Below, piece after piece: positions 27,185 to 36,422 of a stretch of DNA of 64,000 bases. The notes beneath the pieces are model-generated. The model was given only the letters and a program-made list of their open reading frames with translations, made no database searches and was not told the DNA's origin. Position 1 is the first letter of the stretch, and every line of letters begins with the position of its first letter. The stretch is from positions 310,001 to 374,000 of the forward strand of contig JAUHJS010000004.1 of NCBI GenBank assembly GCA_030412945.1, written 5' to 3'. Position numbers and translations under genes: made by a program. The stretch comes from Shiella aurantiaca. GTDB lineage: Bacteria; Bacteroidota; Bacteroidia; Cytophagales; Cyclobacteriaceae.

Positions 27185-27904
27185 TTAGGCCATATTGTGA
27201 TACACGTTCTGCACGTCTTCGTCTTCTTCAAATTTTTCCAGCAACTTCTCAATTTCCTCTTGCTGCTCAGGGCTTAGCTGTTTAGTATCGGTAGGGATGC
27301 GCTCAAAACCCGAGCTTACAATCTCTATAGATTTTTCTTCCAAGCCTTTCTGCAAAGCACCAAAATCTTTGAAGTCAGCATAAATCATCAAATGCTCCGG
27401 ATTTTCAGCATCTTCGAAAATCTCTTCGGCACCAAAGTCAATCAGCTCCAGTTCCAGGTCATCCAATCCCATTCCCGTAGGCTTAGCAATTTTGAAGAAG
27501 GATTTTTTATCAAAAAGGAAATCGAGGGAGCCGGTAGTACCCAAGTTGCCGCCTGCGCGGGTAAAGTAGCTGCGCACATTGGCCACGGTGCGGTTGTGGT
27601 TATCGGTAGCGGTTTCCACCACGATGGCAATACCATAGGGGCCATAGCCTTCGTATACAATCTCTTTATAATCTTCCTGATCTTTTGATGTAGCCTTTTT
27701 AATAGCACGCTCCACGTTCTCCTTGGGCATGTTTTCGGCCTTCGCATTTTGAATGAGGGCACGCAAGCGCGAGTTGGCTTCTGGATCGGGGCCTCCGGCT
27801 TTCACTGCAATCACTATATCTTTTCCGATACGCGTAAACACCTTGGCCATGTGGCTCCAGCGTTTCATTTTTCTGGCTTTACGGTATTCAAAGGCTCTTC
27901 CCAT
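27185..27904 (-). CDS. yebC: YebC/PmpR family translation or transcription regulator
   Basis: The 239-residue protein is of the YebC/TACO1 family, described both as DNA-binding regulators and as factors relieving ribosome stalling. The start MGRAFEYRKARKMKRWSHMAKVF is the Bacteroidota form, and the body carries AVKAGGPDPEANSRLR, NMPKENVERAIKKA and YEGYGPYGIAIVVE. Length is typical. It is divergent from carB; a perfect TATTTTTG -7 element lies on the minus strand at 27940-27947 without an obvious -33. Confidence 0.93.
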   Translation of the reverse strand: MGRAFEYRKARKMKRWSHMAKVFTRIGKDIVIAVKAGGPDPEANSRLRALIQNAKAENMPKENVERAIKKATSKDQEDYKEIVYEGYGPYGIAIVVETATDNHNRTVANVRSYFTRAGGNLGTTGSLDFLFDKKSFFKIAKPTGMGLDDLELELIDFGAEEIFEDAENPEHLMIYADFKDFGALQKGLEEKSIEIVSSGFERIPTDTKQLSPEQQEEIEKLLEKFEEDEDVQNVYHNMA

Positions 27905-28032
27905 GATCTATGTTCGGTTAGTGTTTGTTCAAACGTTCGCAAAAATAACAGGATATCGCATAAGTTTCCACCTTATTGCAAAAATCCCTTTTCGCTTATT
28001 CTTCCCTGCTGAGGGCATTTCCGAAAATTCCC

Positions 28033-28063
28033 TTTGCATTCTAAGCTTTTGCCCCTAATTTTG
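28033..28063 (+). promoter_or_regulatory. carB promoter
   Basis: TTTG (28033-28036), 19 bases, then TAATTTTG (28056-28063) match the Bacteroidota consensus exactly. A leader of about 20-25 bases to the ATG at 28091 is implied. It also argues against a carB start at 28034. Confidence 0.75.
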
Positions 28064-28090
28064 CCCAATTTTAACTTACTCCTTCCTACC

Positions 28091-30904
28091 ATGCCAAAAG
28101 ACAATAGCCTCAAGTCAGTACTCATCATCGGAAGCGGTCCCATCGTTATCGGTCAAGCCTGCGAATTTGATTATTCGGGTTCACAAGCCGCCCGCTCATT
28201 AAAAGAAGAAGGCATTGAGGTGATTTTGATCAACTCCAATCCTGCCACCATCATGACCGACCCCATTACGGCCGACCATGTGTATCTGAAGCCCTTGGAG
28301 AAGAAATCCATCATCGAAATCCTGAAAAAGCATAAGATTGATGCCGTGCTTCCTACTATGGGTGGACAAACGGCCCTCAACTTAGCCATCGATTGCGAAA
28401 AAGCAGGCATCTGGAAACAGTTTGGCGTGCGCATCATCGGGGTGGACATAAAGGCCATAGAAACTACCGAAGATCGGGAGAAATTCCGCTTGCTGATGAA
28501 AGAACTGGGCGTGGGCGTGTGCGAAGGAGAAACTGCCACCAGCTTTCTGCAAGGAAAAGAAATTGCCCAGCGCATTGGTTTTCCTTTGGTAATCCGTCCG
28601 TCTTACACCTTGGGAGGTACCGGAGGCGGATTTGTAGAGAAACCCGAAGATTTTGATAAAGCCCTTACGGCCGGATTGCACGCTTCGCCTATCCATGAGG
28701 TATTGGTGGAGCAAAGCATCATGGGTTGGAAAGAATATGAACTAGAATTGCTCCGCGACAACCTGGGCAATGTGATTATCATCTGTAGCATCGAAAACTT
28801 CGATCCTATGGGGGTGCATACAGGCGATTCCATCACGGTAGCGCCCGCCATGACACTGTCGGACACGGTGTACCAGAATATGCGCGACATGGCCATCAAA
28901 ATGATGAATGGTATCGGGCAATTTGCTGGAGGATGTAATGTGCAGTTTTCGGTAAGTCCGTATGATGATACCCTAATCGGGATTGAAATCAACCCACGCG
29001 TTTCGCGCTCTTCGGCTTTGGCCTCTAAAGCTACGGGCTATCCTATCGCCCGTATCGCGGCCAAACTGGCCATAGGCTATAATTTGGATGAATTGCCTAA
29101 CCAAATCACCAAAACTACCTCGGCCTTTTTTGAGCCTGCCTTAGACTACGTGATTGTGAAAATCCCTCGTTGGAATTTCGATAAGTTTAAAGGGGCCGAC
29201 CGCAAATTGGGCCTTCAGATGAAATCGGTAGGAGAAGTAATGGGCATAGGCCGCAACTTCCAGGAAGCCTTGCAAAAAGCTTGTCAGTCATTAGAAATTA
29301 AGCGTAACGGACTCGGTGCTGATGGCAAAGAGTTGACCAATCAGGAGCAAATCCTTTACAGCTTGGCCAACCCCAGCTGGAACCGTCTTTTCCATATTTA
29401 CGATGCCTTCAAACTGGGTATTCCGTTCAAAACCATTCAGCAGCTTACTAAGATAGATCCTTGGTTCCTCAACCAAATAGAGGAGCTGATTATGCTGGAA
29501 AAAGAAATCGAAAAGTTCAGCATTGCCAATATTCCTTTTGAAATGATGAAGGAAGCTAAGGCCAAAGGCTATGCCGATCGGCAGATTGCCCACTTGCTGC
29601 GCTGCTTGGAAAGTGAAGTGTACAAGAAGCGTAAAGACATGGGCTTGCACCGGGTATTCAAAATGGTGGATACCTGTGCGGCCGAATTTGAAGCGAAAAC
29701 GCCTTACTACTATTCTACCTTTGGCGGGGAAAACGAATCCGTAAAAACCGACCGTAAGAAAGTGGTAGTGCTGGGTTCGGGCCCCAACCGCATCGGGCAA
29801 GGCATTGAGTTTGACTACTCGTGCGTGCATGGTGTATTGGCAGCCAAAGAGTGCGGCTATGAAACCATTATGATCAACTGCAACCCCGAAACCGTATCTA
29901 CGGACTTCAATACGGCCGACAAACTGTATTTTGAGCCGGTATTCTGGGAGCATATCTACGAAATCATTGAACACGAGAAGCCCGAAGGCGTAATTGTGCA
30001 GCTAGGGGGACAAACCGCCCTGAAGCTGGCCGAAAAAATGCACCGCTACGGTATCAAAATCATGGGTACAAGCTTTGAAGCCTTGGATTTGGCCGAAGAC
30101 CGCGGAAGCTTCTCCACCTTGTTGAAAGAAAACAACATTCCTTACCCTAAGTTTGGGGTGATTGAAGATGCCGAGCAGGCCATAGAACTCAGCAAAGAAC
30201 TGGGCTTTCCGCTGTTGGTGCGCCCTTCCTATGTCTTGGGCGGACAAAGCATGAAGATTGTGATTAATGAAAAAGAACTGGAAAGCCATGTGATTGACCT
30301 CCTCAAAGACAATCCGGGCAATAAGGTATTGCTCGATCACTTCTTAGATGGGGCCATTGAAGCCGAAGCAGATGCCATCTGCGATGGAGAAGATGTGCAT
30401 ATCATTGGTATCATGCAGCATATCGAACCAGCTGGCATTCACTCAGGCGATTCGTATGCCGTATTGCCTCCATACAACTTGGGCGATTTTGTGATGCAGC
30501 AGATTGAAGCCCATACCAAAAAGATAGCCCTTGCCCTGCGCACGGTAGGTTTGATTAACATTCAGTTTGCCGTGAAAAACGATATGGTGTATATCATTGA
30601 GGCCAATCCTAGGGCTTCGCGCACGGTACCATTTATTTGCAAAGCCTATCAAGAGCCCTATGTGAATTATGCCACCAAGGTGATGCTAGGGGAGAAAAAG
30701 GTGAAAGATTTTCAGTTCAATCCCGTGAAAAAAGGCTACGCCATCAAAGAGCCGGTGTTCTCCTTCAATAAGTTCCCGAATGTGAACAAGGAGCTAGGCC
30801 CGGAGATGAAATCTACCGGAGAAGCCATCTACTTTATCGATGATTTGATGGACGACTATTTCTTGAAAATCTACAGCGAACGAAACCTATACCTCAGTAG
30901 ATAA
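28091..30904 (+). CDS. carB: Carbamoyl-phosphate synthase large subunit, no allosteric domain
   Basis: CarB makes carbamoyl phosphate for pyrimidines and arginine, using ammonia channelled from CarA. The 937-residue protein contains the two homologous ATP-grasp halves: IGSGPIVIGQACEFDYSG at the start and LGSGPNRIGQGIEFDYSC at about residue 557, each with ATP-grasp and PRASR-type ends. It stops about 25 residues after KSTGEA. The C-terminal MGS-like allosteric domain of about 130 residues (1073 residues total in E. coli) is missing. The start MPKDNSLKSVLIIG fits the family and promoter. No carA is adjacent. Confidence 0.95.
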   Translation: MPKDNSLKSVLIIGSGPIVIGQACEFDYSGSQAARSLKEEGIEVILINSNPATIMTDPITADHVYLKPLEKKSIIEILKKHKIDAVLPTMGGQTALNLAIDCEKAGIWKQFGVRIIGVDIKAIETTEDREKFRLLMKELGVGVCEGETATSFLQGKEIAQRIGFPLVIRPSYTLGGTGGGFVEKPEDFDKALTAGLHASPIHEVLVEQSIMGWKEYELELLRDNLGNVIIICSIENFDPMGVHTGDSITVAPAMTLSDTVYQNMRDMAIKMMNGIGQFAGGCNVQFSVSPYDDTLIGIEINPRVSRSSALASKATGYPIARIAAKLAIGYNLDELPNQITKTTSAFFEPALDYVIVKIPRWNFDKFKGADRKLGLQMKSVGEVMGIGRNFQEALQKACQSLEIKRNGLGADGKELTNQEQILYSLANPSWNRLFHIYDAFKLGIPFKTIQQLTKIDPWFLNQIEELIMLEKEIEKFSIANIPFEMMKEAKAKGYADRQIAHLLRCLESEVYKKRKDMGLHRVFKMVDTCAAEFEAKTPYYYSTFGGENESVKTDRKKVVVLGSGPNRIGQGIEFDYSCVHGVLAAKECGYETIMINCNPETVSTDFNTADKLYFEPVFWEHIYEIIEHEKPEGVIVQLGGQTALKLAEKMHRYGIKIMGTSFEALDLAEDRGSFSTLLKENNIPYPKFGVIEDAEQAIELSKELGFPLLVRPSYVLGGQSMKIVINEKELESHVIDLLKDNPGNKVLLDHFLDGAIEAEADAICDGEDVHIIGIMQHIEPAGIHSGDSYAVLPPYNLGDFVMQQIEAHTKKIALALRTVGLINIQFAVKNDMVYIIEANPRASRTVPFICKAYQEPYVNYATKVMLGEKKVKDFQFNPVKKGYAIKEPVFSFNKFPNVNKELGPEMKSTGEAIYFIDDLMDDYFLKIYSERNLYLSR

Positions 30905-30912
30905 GTAAGAAT

Positions 30913-30950
30913 AAAACCAAGGCAAGTGAAACCCCTTGCCTTGGTTTTCT
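30913..30950 (+). terminator. Terminator after carB
   Basis: AAAACCAAGGCAAG pairs with CTTGCCTTGGTTTT across an 8-base loop. It lies 9 bases after the carB stop and just before the toxin-antitoxin pair. Confidence 0.8.
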
Positions 30951-30967
30951 GTTTTAAGAGTACTACA

Positions 30968-31156
30968 ATGGAAAATCGACTGAAGGAACATTTGCGTAAG
31001 ATTGCCGACAGCCTTACACCCGAATCCACGCTGGAAGATGTGTATGAGCAACTTGCCTTGCTTGAAGACATTGAACTTTCTGAAAAGGAGGTGAAAGAAG
31101 GCAAAGTAGTTACTCAGGCTAAGGTGAAAGAGATGGCTCAATCATGGCTGAAGTAA
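30968..31156 (+). CDS. Antitoxin-like small protein
   Basis: The 62-residue helical protein (MENRLKEHLRKIADSL ... VTQAKVKEMAQSWLK) has the size and position of an antitoxin. Its stop overlaps the start of the ParE-like gene by 13 bases. The start at 30968 is preferred over an upstream frame extension that would run through the carB terminator. No clear DNA-binding fold is recognised. Confidence 0.7.
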   Translation: MENRLKEHLRKIADSLTPESTLEDVYEQLALLEDIELSEKEVKEGKVVTQAKVKEMAQSWLK

Positions 31157-31449
31157 TTTGGACACAAAGAGCACTTCATCAGCTTGAGAAGAATATTCTT
31201 TTCATAAAAAATGAAAGAGGTCTTTATTACGCAACCACCGTAACCAATAAAATTTTAAACACGATTGATTTGCTTGAGAATCAACCCCAAATGGGTACGT
31301 TGGAGCCACTTTTAAAGCATAAGAAAAGTGAATATAGATTTTTAATTGTATGGAGTTATAAATTGATTTACAGGATTTACAAAAATCAAGTTATCATTTC
31401 GAGAGTTTTCCATACCTCACGAAATCCCCAAAAACTAAAAGGACTATAG
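31144..31449 (+). CDS. ParE/RelE-family toxin
   Basis: The 101-residue protein fits the ParE/RelE fold: VIWTQRALHQLEKNILFIKN at the start, a GTLEPLLKHKKSEYRFLIV middle, and YKLIYRIYKNQVIISRVFHTSRNP at the end. Family members inhibit gyrase (ParE) or cut mRNA on the ribosome (RelE); the helical hairpin N-terminus leans toward ParE, but the target is not provable here. It is coupled to the 30968 antitoxin and lies between carB and a DUF4834 gene in AT-rich sequence. Confidence 0.82.
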   Translation: MAEVIWTQRALHQLEKNILFIKNERGLYYATTVTNKILNTIDLLENQPQMGTLEPLLKHKKSEYRFLIVWSYKLIYRIYKNQVIISRVFHTSRNPQKLKGL

Positions 31450-31453
31450 CCCT

Positions 31454-31705
31454 ATGTTTAAATTCCTCATTTTAAGTTTTGTATTCTTTTACCTGATTAT
31501 AAAAGTAAGCGGCTTTTTCTTGCGCATATTCTTGCGCTCGGCTACCCAAAAGGCAACCCAGCACTACCAGCAGCAGCAAACCCGCCAGCAATACCGACCT
31601 ACTGGTAATGCCAATGTAGATATAGATTATGTACCTACCGAAACGGTGAAAGCCTCAAAAATCACCAAAGGCGGTGAATATGTGGACTACGAAGAGGTGA
31701 AGTAA
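31454..31705 (+). CDS. DUF4834-type membrane protein
   Basis: The 83-residue protein has one N-terminal membrane helix (FKFLILSFVFFYLIIKVSGFF) followed by a Gln/Arg/Thr-rich soluble tail ending in GGEYVDYEEVK. This matches the small DUF4834 family of Bacteroidota; function unknown. It begins 4 bases after the toxin stop. The same VDYEEVK-like ending (YHDYEAVK) occurs inside the small lipoprotein encoded just downstream on the other strand. Confidence 0.72.
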   Translation: MFKFLILSFVFFYLIIKVSGFFLRIFLRSATQKATQHYQQQQTRQQYRPTGNANVDIDYVPTETVKASKITKGGEYVDYEEVK

Positions 31706-31756
31706 GGAAAGAAGTCCCATCTATCGTCTATCCTCTCTTCGTCTCCTAATCTCCTC

Positions 31757-31918
31757 TCACCATCCGCCCGGTTTCCGGGTTTTGTTTTTCATTTTCTTGG
31801 ATTTTACTGCTTCGTAATCGTGGTAAGTTGTGCCTTGTTGGGTAACTACAACCGCTCGGTTGCACGAAGAAAAAATTAGTAAGAGGCAAAAAATGCCAAA
31901 GATTATTTGGTTTCGCAT
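31757..31918 (-). CDS. Small lipoprotein
   Basis: A 53-codon minus-strand frame encodes MRNQIIFGIFCLLLIFSSC, a clear signal peptide with lipobox FSSC (Cys19), followed by 34 polar, basic residues ending KPGGW. The mature peptide would be a tiny membrane-anchored basic lipopeptide. It lies between DUF4834 and fbaB in a stretch otherwise free of genes (31706-32077). Function unknown. The signal peptide quality makes it likely real despite its size. Confidence 0.55.
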   Translation of the reverse strand: MRNQIIFGIFCLLLIFSSCNRAVVVTQQGTTYHDYEAVKSKKMKNKTRKPGGW

Positions 31919-32077
31919 GGCGCCTATTTTTTCATGAAATATAGGCTAAAAGGGCTTAATTTACAAGGTTTCACACGTTTACGGGCAATTTTCTCCCCCT
32001 CCCTATGTGGCGTTATTAATATTTTATGGATATCTTTACCGCCTTGTTAATTGTAAACCCAGTCAAACTAACGTACG

Positions 32078-33151
32078 ATGTCATACAATAAAATTGTTGA
32101 GCTTCTTGGTGATAAGGCCGACAGCCTGCTGAACCACTCTTGCAAAACCATCTCTAAAGACGTTTTGCATATCCCTAATCCTAATTTCGTGGATCAGGTA
32201 TTCCTTCAGTCGAACCGCAATCCGCAAGTATTGCGTAGCTTGGGCGCCTTGTTCAACTCGGGTCGCTTAGCGGGCACAGGCTATACTTCAATCCTTCCGG
32301 TAGACCAAGGGATTGAGCACAGCGCAGGTGCTTCATTTGCCAAGAACCCAATTTATTTTGACCCTGAAAACATTATCAAGCTGGCTATAGAAGGCGGTTG
32401 CAATGCCGTGGCTACTACCTTTGGTGGATTGGCCATGATGAGCCGCAAATATGCCCATAAAATACCTTTTGTGGTGAAAATCAACCACAACGAACTCCTT
32501 ACTTATCCTAATAAAGCCGACCAGATTATGTACGGTTCGGTAGAAGAAGCCTGGAACCTAGGTGCCACAGCCGTTGGAGCTACTATTTACTTCGGTTCTG
32601 ATAATGCTTCTCGCCAAATCCAAGAAGTAGCAGCCGCTTTCGAAAGAGCCCACGAATTGGGTATGGCTACTATTCTTTGGTGCTATACGCGTAATGACGC
32701 CTTCAAGCGTGATGGCAAAGACTACCACGTATCAGCCGATTTGACTGGACAAGCCAACCACTTAGGGGTAACCATCCAGGCGGATATCATCAAGCAAAAA
32801 CTTCCTGAAAACAATGGAGGCTACAAAGCCCTTAACTCAGGTGGTTCAAGCTATGGTAAACTAGATGAGCGTATTTATACCGAACTTACTTCTGAGCACC
32901 CTATCGACCTTTGCCGCTACCAAGTAGCCAACTGCTACATGGGCCGTGCCGGATTGATCAACTCAGGTGGTGACTCTAAAGGCTCTACCGATATGGCCGA
33001 TGCCGTACGTACTGCCGTTATTAACAAACGTGCCGGAGGTATGGGATTGATATCGGGCCGTAAAGCCTTCCAGCGCCCAATTAAAGAAGGTGTGGAATTA
33101 TTAAACGCAATTCAGGACGTTTACCTAGCAAAAGAGGTTACCATCGCCTAA
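32078..33151 (+). CDS. fbaB: Class I fructose-bisphosphate aldolase (FbaB type)
   Basis: This is the archaeal/DhnA-type class I aldolase of glycolysis and gluconeogenesis, a Schiff-base enzyme unlike the metal-dependent FbaA. The 357-residue length fits E. coli FbaB. Motifs include [26 protein letters not shown], the [16 protein letters not shown] region and [20 protein letters not shown]. The ATG at 32078 has a 40-base leader; a near -7 element TATCTTTA lies at 32031. accD follows 26 bases after the stop. Confidence 0.93.
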   Translation: MSYNKIVELLGDKADSLLNHSCKTISKDVLHIPNPNFVDQVFLQSNRNPQVLRSLGALFNSGRLAGTGYTSILPVDQGIEHSAGASFAKNPIYFDPENIIKLAIEGGCNAVATTFGGLAMMSRKYAHKIPFVVKINHNELLTYPNKADQIMYGSVEEAWNLGATAVGATIYFGSDNASRQIQEVAAAFERAHELGMATILWCYTRNDAFKRDGKDYHVSADLTGQANHLGVTIQADIIKQKLPENNGGYKALNSGGSSYGKLDERIYTELTSEHPIDLCRYQVANCYMGRAGLINSGGDSKGSTDMADAVRTAVINKRAGGMGLISGRKAFQRPIKEGVELLNAIQDVYLAKEVTIA

Positions 33152-33177
33152 TTTTGTAGGCTTCACTAAATAAGCAA

Positions 33178-34023
33178 TTGCCTATGGCATGGTTTCGAAG
33201 GACAGAAAAGGGGATTAATACCCCCACCGAGAATAAGAAGGAAGCGCCTGATGGCTTATGGTACAAAACGCCCAGCGGGAACATCATCCATATTCGTGAG
33301 CTGAAAAGCAATCAGTATGTATGCCCCGATGACGACTACCATGTGCGCATTGGCTCTAAGGAGTATTTTGAAATCTTATTCGATAATAACCAATTCACCG
33401 AGCTGGATGCGAATATGACCTCAGGCGATCCACTGAAATTTGTGGATACCAAGGCTTATCCTAGTCGTATCAAAGAAACGATTAGCAAAACGGAGCTGAA
33501 AGATGCTGCCCGTACCGCAGTTGGTAAAATGAACGGCCTCGATTTGGTAGTTACCTGTATGGACTTCAGTTTTATTGGCGGTTCTATGGGCTCAGTAGTG
33601 GGTGAGAAAATTGCCCGCGGCATTAATTACAGCTTAGCCAACAAAATCCCCTTCCTGATGATTTCAAAATCGGGTGGTGCGCGTATGATGGAAGCAGGCT
33701 TTTCTTTAATGCAAATGGCCAAAACCTCTGCCCGCCTGGCCTTGCTATCGGAGGCGAAGATTCCCTACATCTCATTAATGACTGATCCCACCACCGGTGG
33801 TGTGACGGCATCGTATGCTATGCTGGGAGATTTTAATATTGCCGAACCCGATGCCCTGATCGGCTTTGCCGGACCGCGAGTAATCCGCGAGACCATTGGC
33901 AAGGATTTACCGAAAGGCTTCCAAAGCTCAGAGTTTTTGTTGGAACACGGCTTCCTCGATTTCATCGTGGACAGACGCAACCTAAAAACCAAGCTTACCA
34001 CGCTTCTGAAAATGATTCAATAA
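33178..34023 (+). CDS. accD: Acetyl-CoA carboxylase carboxyltransferase beta subunit
   Basis: AccD with AccA transfers carboxyl from biotin to acetyl-CoA for fatty-acid synthesis. The 281-residue protein has the crotonase-like core: [56 protein letters not shown] and [13 protein letters not shown]. The N-terminal zinc ribbon of most AccDs (two CxxC pairs) is decayed: the first pair reads KTPSGN and the second CPDD, leaving one Cys. I recall this as a variant in Cytophagales. The start may be MPMAW or MAWFRR; both are in frame. A terminator follows. Confidence 0.94.
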   Translation: MPMAWFRRTEKGINTPTENKKEAPDGLWYKTPSGNIIHIRELKSNQYVCPDDDYHVRIGSKEYFEILFDNNQFTELDANMTSGDPLKFVDTKAYPSRIKETISKTELKDAARTAVGKMNGLDLVVTCMDFSFIGGSMGSVVGEKIARGINYSLANKIPFLMISKSGGARMMEAGFSLMQMAKTSARLALLSEAKIPYISLMTDPTTGGVTASYAMLGDFNIAEPDALIGFAGPRVIRETIGKDLPKGFQSSEFLLEHGFLDFIVDRRNLKTKLTTLLKMIQ

Positions 34024-34027
34024 GTAG

Positions 34028-34054
34028 AAAGGCCACCATAAGGTGGCCTTTTTT
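34028..34054 (+). terminator. Terminator after accD
   Basis: GGCCACC-ATAA-GGTGGCC is followed by six T residues, 7 bases after the stop. Confidence 0.85.
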
Positions 34055-34077
34055 AATGACTAAGAATAAAGTGAGTA

Positions 34078-34656
34078 TTAGTCGCCCATAAATTTAGCCT
34101 CTAATATCAGCTCAGAACCAAGCTTGCCCGGAGTATGGCGCACCATAGACAATTTGCTTACCTGAAAAGCAAAGTCAAAGGTCTTTTGGCTCAATATGCG
34201 CTTAGCCGTTTGTAAATCGGAAGGGCTTAGTCCACTTACAATAGTAATATGCGGATTTTCAACAAATACCGGCTTATGAATAGGAAAGGCGTTATGCTGA
34301 AGGCGTTTAATGGTTTGGTTGTAGAGCTCCCTATTGGCCGCACATATAGCCGACTTGGTCTTTACAGGCATAAAAAGCGTTCCTGACTTTTCATGTGACT
34401 CGAGCCCACCCACCTTTACCAAAAAAGGACGAATCCGTTCCGCATGCATACACAAAGCCTCGGCAAAATCTTGCTCCCATTCCGTAGACAAATTCATGTA
34501 AAAGAAGTTGATATGCGGGGCAGAGGTTAGGTAGTTTCCTTCAAATCCCCGGCTGAGCAAGGTCTCCTTTTTCTCCAGCACGTTTGCCGCAGATGCTCCA
34601 TGAAGAAGCACCTGTACCTTATATTGGCATAGGGTATGTTGGGAGGTGGCAAGCAT
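34078..34656 (-). CDS. 2H phosphoesterase (2'-5' RNA ligase-like)
   Basis: The 192-residue protein carries two His-containing motifs of the 2H phosphoesterase superfamily: APHINFFYMNL near residue 47 and NPHITIVSGL near 143, about 95 residues apart as expected. Members hydrolyse or form 2'-5' phosphodiester bonds or cyclic phosphates. The first motif has HxNxF in place of HxTxx, a mild deviation. Substrate unknown. It is convergent with accD and stands alone. Confidence 0.68.
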   Translation of the reverse strand: MLATSQHTLCQYKVQVLLHGASAANVLEKKETLLSRGFEGNYLTSAPHINFFYMNLSTEWEQDFAEALCMHAERIRPFLVKVGGLESHEKSGTLFMPVKTKSAICAANRELYNQTIKRLQHNAFPIHKPVFVENPHITIVSGLSPSDLQTAKRILSQKTFDFAFQVSKLSMVRHTPGKLGSELILEAKFMGD

Positions 34657-34862
34657 GTATTATCCAGAAAAATAAAAGATGGTAACATCTAAGGTAATAA
34701 ATTCGCCAATCGCTTCAAAAGAAGAATAAGATTTTATCTTTATCTATAAATACAATACAAACTATTATTAAAAACGCACAATACTGATTTTTTATACTGT
34801 TTCTTCTATTCTTATCAATTTTGTGCGTACTTCGCTTTTCTAGTGTTTTTACCCTTATCCGT

Positions 34863-36173
34863 ATGAAAAATCTCCTGCTTGTACTCCTTCTATCCCTTTC
34901 ATTCACTGCATTTTCACAGAACAGCAATTGGAGCAATCATTGGAAAACCCATTATCCTACTTTAGATACTTTGTACAAGCATCTGCACAGAAATCCGGAG
35001 CTTAGTTTGCAAGAAGTGAACACCTCGCGCCTCATGGGTCAAGCGCTTCAAGCCTTAGGCTTTGAGGTAATCCGTAACCTAGGCGCTCACAATGTGGCAG
35101 GTATTTTAAAAAATGGAGACGGACCTGTGCTCTTGATTCGTACCGACATGGATGCCCTGCCTTTGGAAGAAAAAACGGGTCTGTCTTATGCTAGTAAAGC
35201 CAAAGGAATAAATGCGGCAGGCAATGAAGTATTCGTAATGCATGCCTGTGGGCACGATATTCACATGAGTTCTTTTATCGGCACGGCCCAATACCTTTCT
35301 TTGAACCGTAAGCTATGGAAAGGAACATTGGTAATGGTTGCCCAATCGGCTGAGGAAAATGGCCTGGGAGCCGATTTACTCTTCAAAGCCGGATTTTATG
35401 ATAAAATCCCCACCCCTGATTATGCCTTGGCCCTTCACGACAATTCCTTTTTGCCTGCGGGTAGCATAGGGTATCGGCAAGGTGCCTTTATGGCCAGTGT
35501 GGATATGATGGACATTACCGTGTACGGAAAGGGTGGCCATGGTGCCTCTCCCCACTCCACCATCGACCCGATAGTACTTTCTGCCCAAATGATTCAAGCC
35601 TTTCAAACCATAGTCAGCCGTGAGTTGAATCCTATCGATCCGGCTGTAATTACCGTAGGTTCTATTCATGGAGGCACCGTGCATAATATTATTCCCGATG
35701 AAGTGAAAATGCAATTGACCATAAGAGCTTATTCCGATGAAGTGCGCGACCAATTGATAGCAGCCATCAAACGGATAGCCACGGGCTTGGCGCAAACGGC
35801 AGGCCTAGAGGGTGATAAACTTCCTACTTTTTCGATCCGAGAGCCTATGACACCCGCCACGGTAAACGATAAAGCCCTGACAGAAAGACTATTGCCTGTA
35901 ATTGAAAAAACGGTAGGAAAGGAAAACTTAGTGGAAACCCTACCCTATATGGTGGGCGAAGACTTTAGCATGTATGGAAAGCAAGCCAAGAAAGTACCTC
36001 TTTTTATGTTTTGGTTGGGCACTTTAGCGCCCGAAACCATAGCCGAAGCAAAGAAGAAAGGAGAACCTTTGCCTTCGCTGCACTCGCCTTACTTTGCACC
36101 CGTTCCGGAAAAGACCATACAAACTGGCGTGGAAGTAATGAGCGCAGCCGCTATTCATCTTTTATCTAATTAG
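34863..36173 (+). CDS. Exported M20-family amidohydrolase
   Basis: The 436-residue protein starts with a signal peptide (MKNLLLVLLLSLSFTAFSQ) and is a peptidase M20D/amidohydrolase related to hippurate and N-acyl-amino-acid hydrolases. Metal-site motifs are LIRTDMDALPLEE, MHACGHDIHMS, AEENGLGA and the C-terminal MVGEDFSMYGK. A dimerisation domain sits at about 215-330 (GKGGHGASPHSTIDP). It likely acts in the periplasm on acylated or peptide substrates. The start at 34863 is chosen for its signal peptide. It overlaps the convergent 36170 gene by four bases. Confidence 0.9.
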   Translation: MKNLLLVLLLSLSFTAFSQNSNWSNHWKTHYPTLDTLYKHLHRNPELSLQEVNTSRLMGQALQALGFEVIRNLGAHNVAGILKNGDGPVLLIRTDMDALPLEEKTGLSYASKAKGINAAGNEVFVMHACGHDIHMSSFIGTAQYLSLNRKLWKGTLVMVAQSAEENGLGADLLFKAGFYDKIPTPDYALALHDNSFLPAGSIGYRQGAFMASVDMMDITVYGKGGHGASPHSTIDPIVLSAQMIQAFQTIVSRELNPIDPAVITVGSIHGGTVHNIIPDEVKMQLTIRAYSDEVRDQLIAAIKRIATGLAQTAGLEGDKLPTFSIREPMTPATVNDKALTERLLPVIEKTVGKENLVETLPYMVGEDFSMYGKQAKKVPLFMFWLGTLAPETIAEAKKKGEPLPSLHSPYFAPVPEKTIQTGVEVMSAAAIHLLSN

Positions 36174-36358
36174 CCTCCGCAGCCAATAAATTTCTTCCAG
36201 TCTTTGGCAGAAAGGGCGGGCAAGCCCAATGGCTCGGCTTTCTCTTCAGCGCTGGGAGGTAGAAATGCGCCTTCTGCTGGAAGCGCTTTAGAATCTTGCG
36301 ATTCCTCAGTTTTCAGCTCTTTAGCTGAATCTTTGGTATCTTGCGGGTGTTTATCCAT
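36170..36358 (-). CDS. Small hydrophilic protein ending in GCGG
   Basis: The 62-residue protein is Glu/Lys/Ser/Pro-rich and probably disordered up to residue 45. It ends with a short conserved-looking stretch LSAKDWKKFIGCGG. I do not know the family. The C-terminal Cys-Gly-Gly is striking and could be a modification or attachment site. It overlaps the end of the convergent amidohydrolase gene by four bases and lies 64 bases from the divergent DUF493 gene. Confidence 0.5.
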   Translation of the reverse strand: MDKHPQDTKDSAKELKTEESQDSKALPAEGAFLPPSAEEKAEPLGLPALSAKDWKKFIGCGG

Positions 36359-36422
36359 AAGTCAGTAACAAGAGTCCGTTTGAAATAGTTGAGCGGATAC
36401 GCTAAAACCCATAATTTGTCTC

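Noticed and set aside
28034-28090. Upstream ATG for carB
   Set aside because: It would overlap the promoter TTTG/TAATTTTG and add a segment absent from the family; MPKDNS at 28091 fits.
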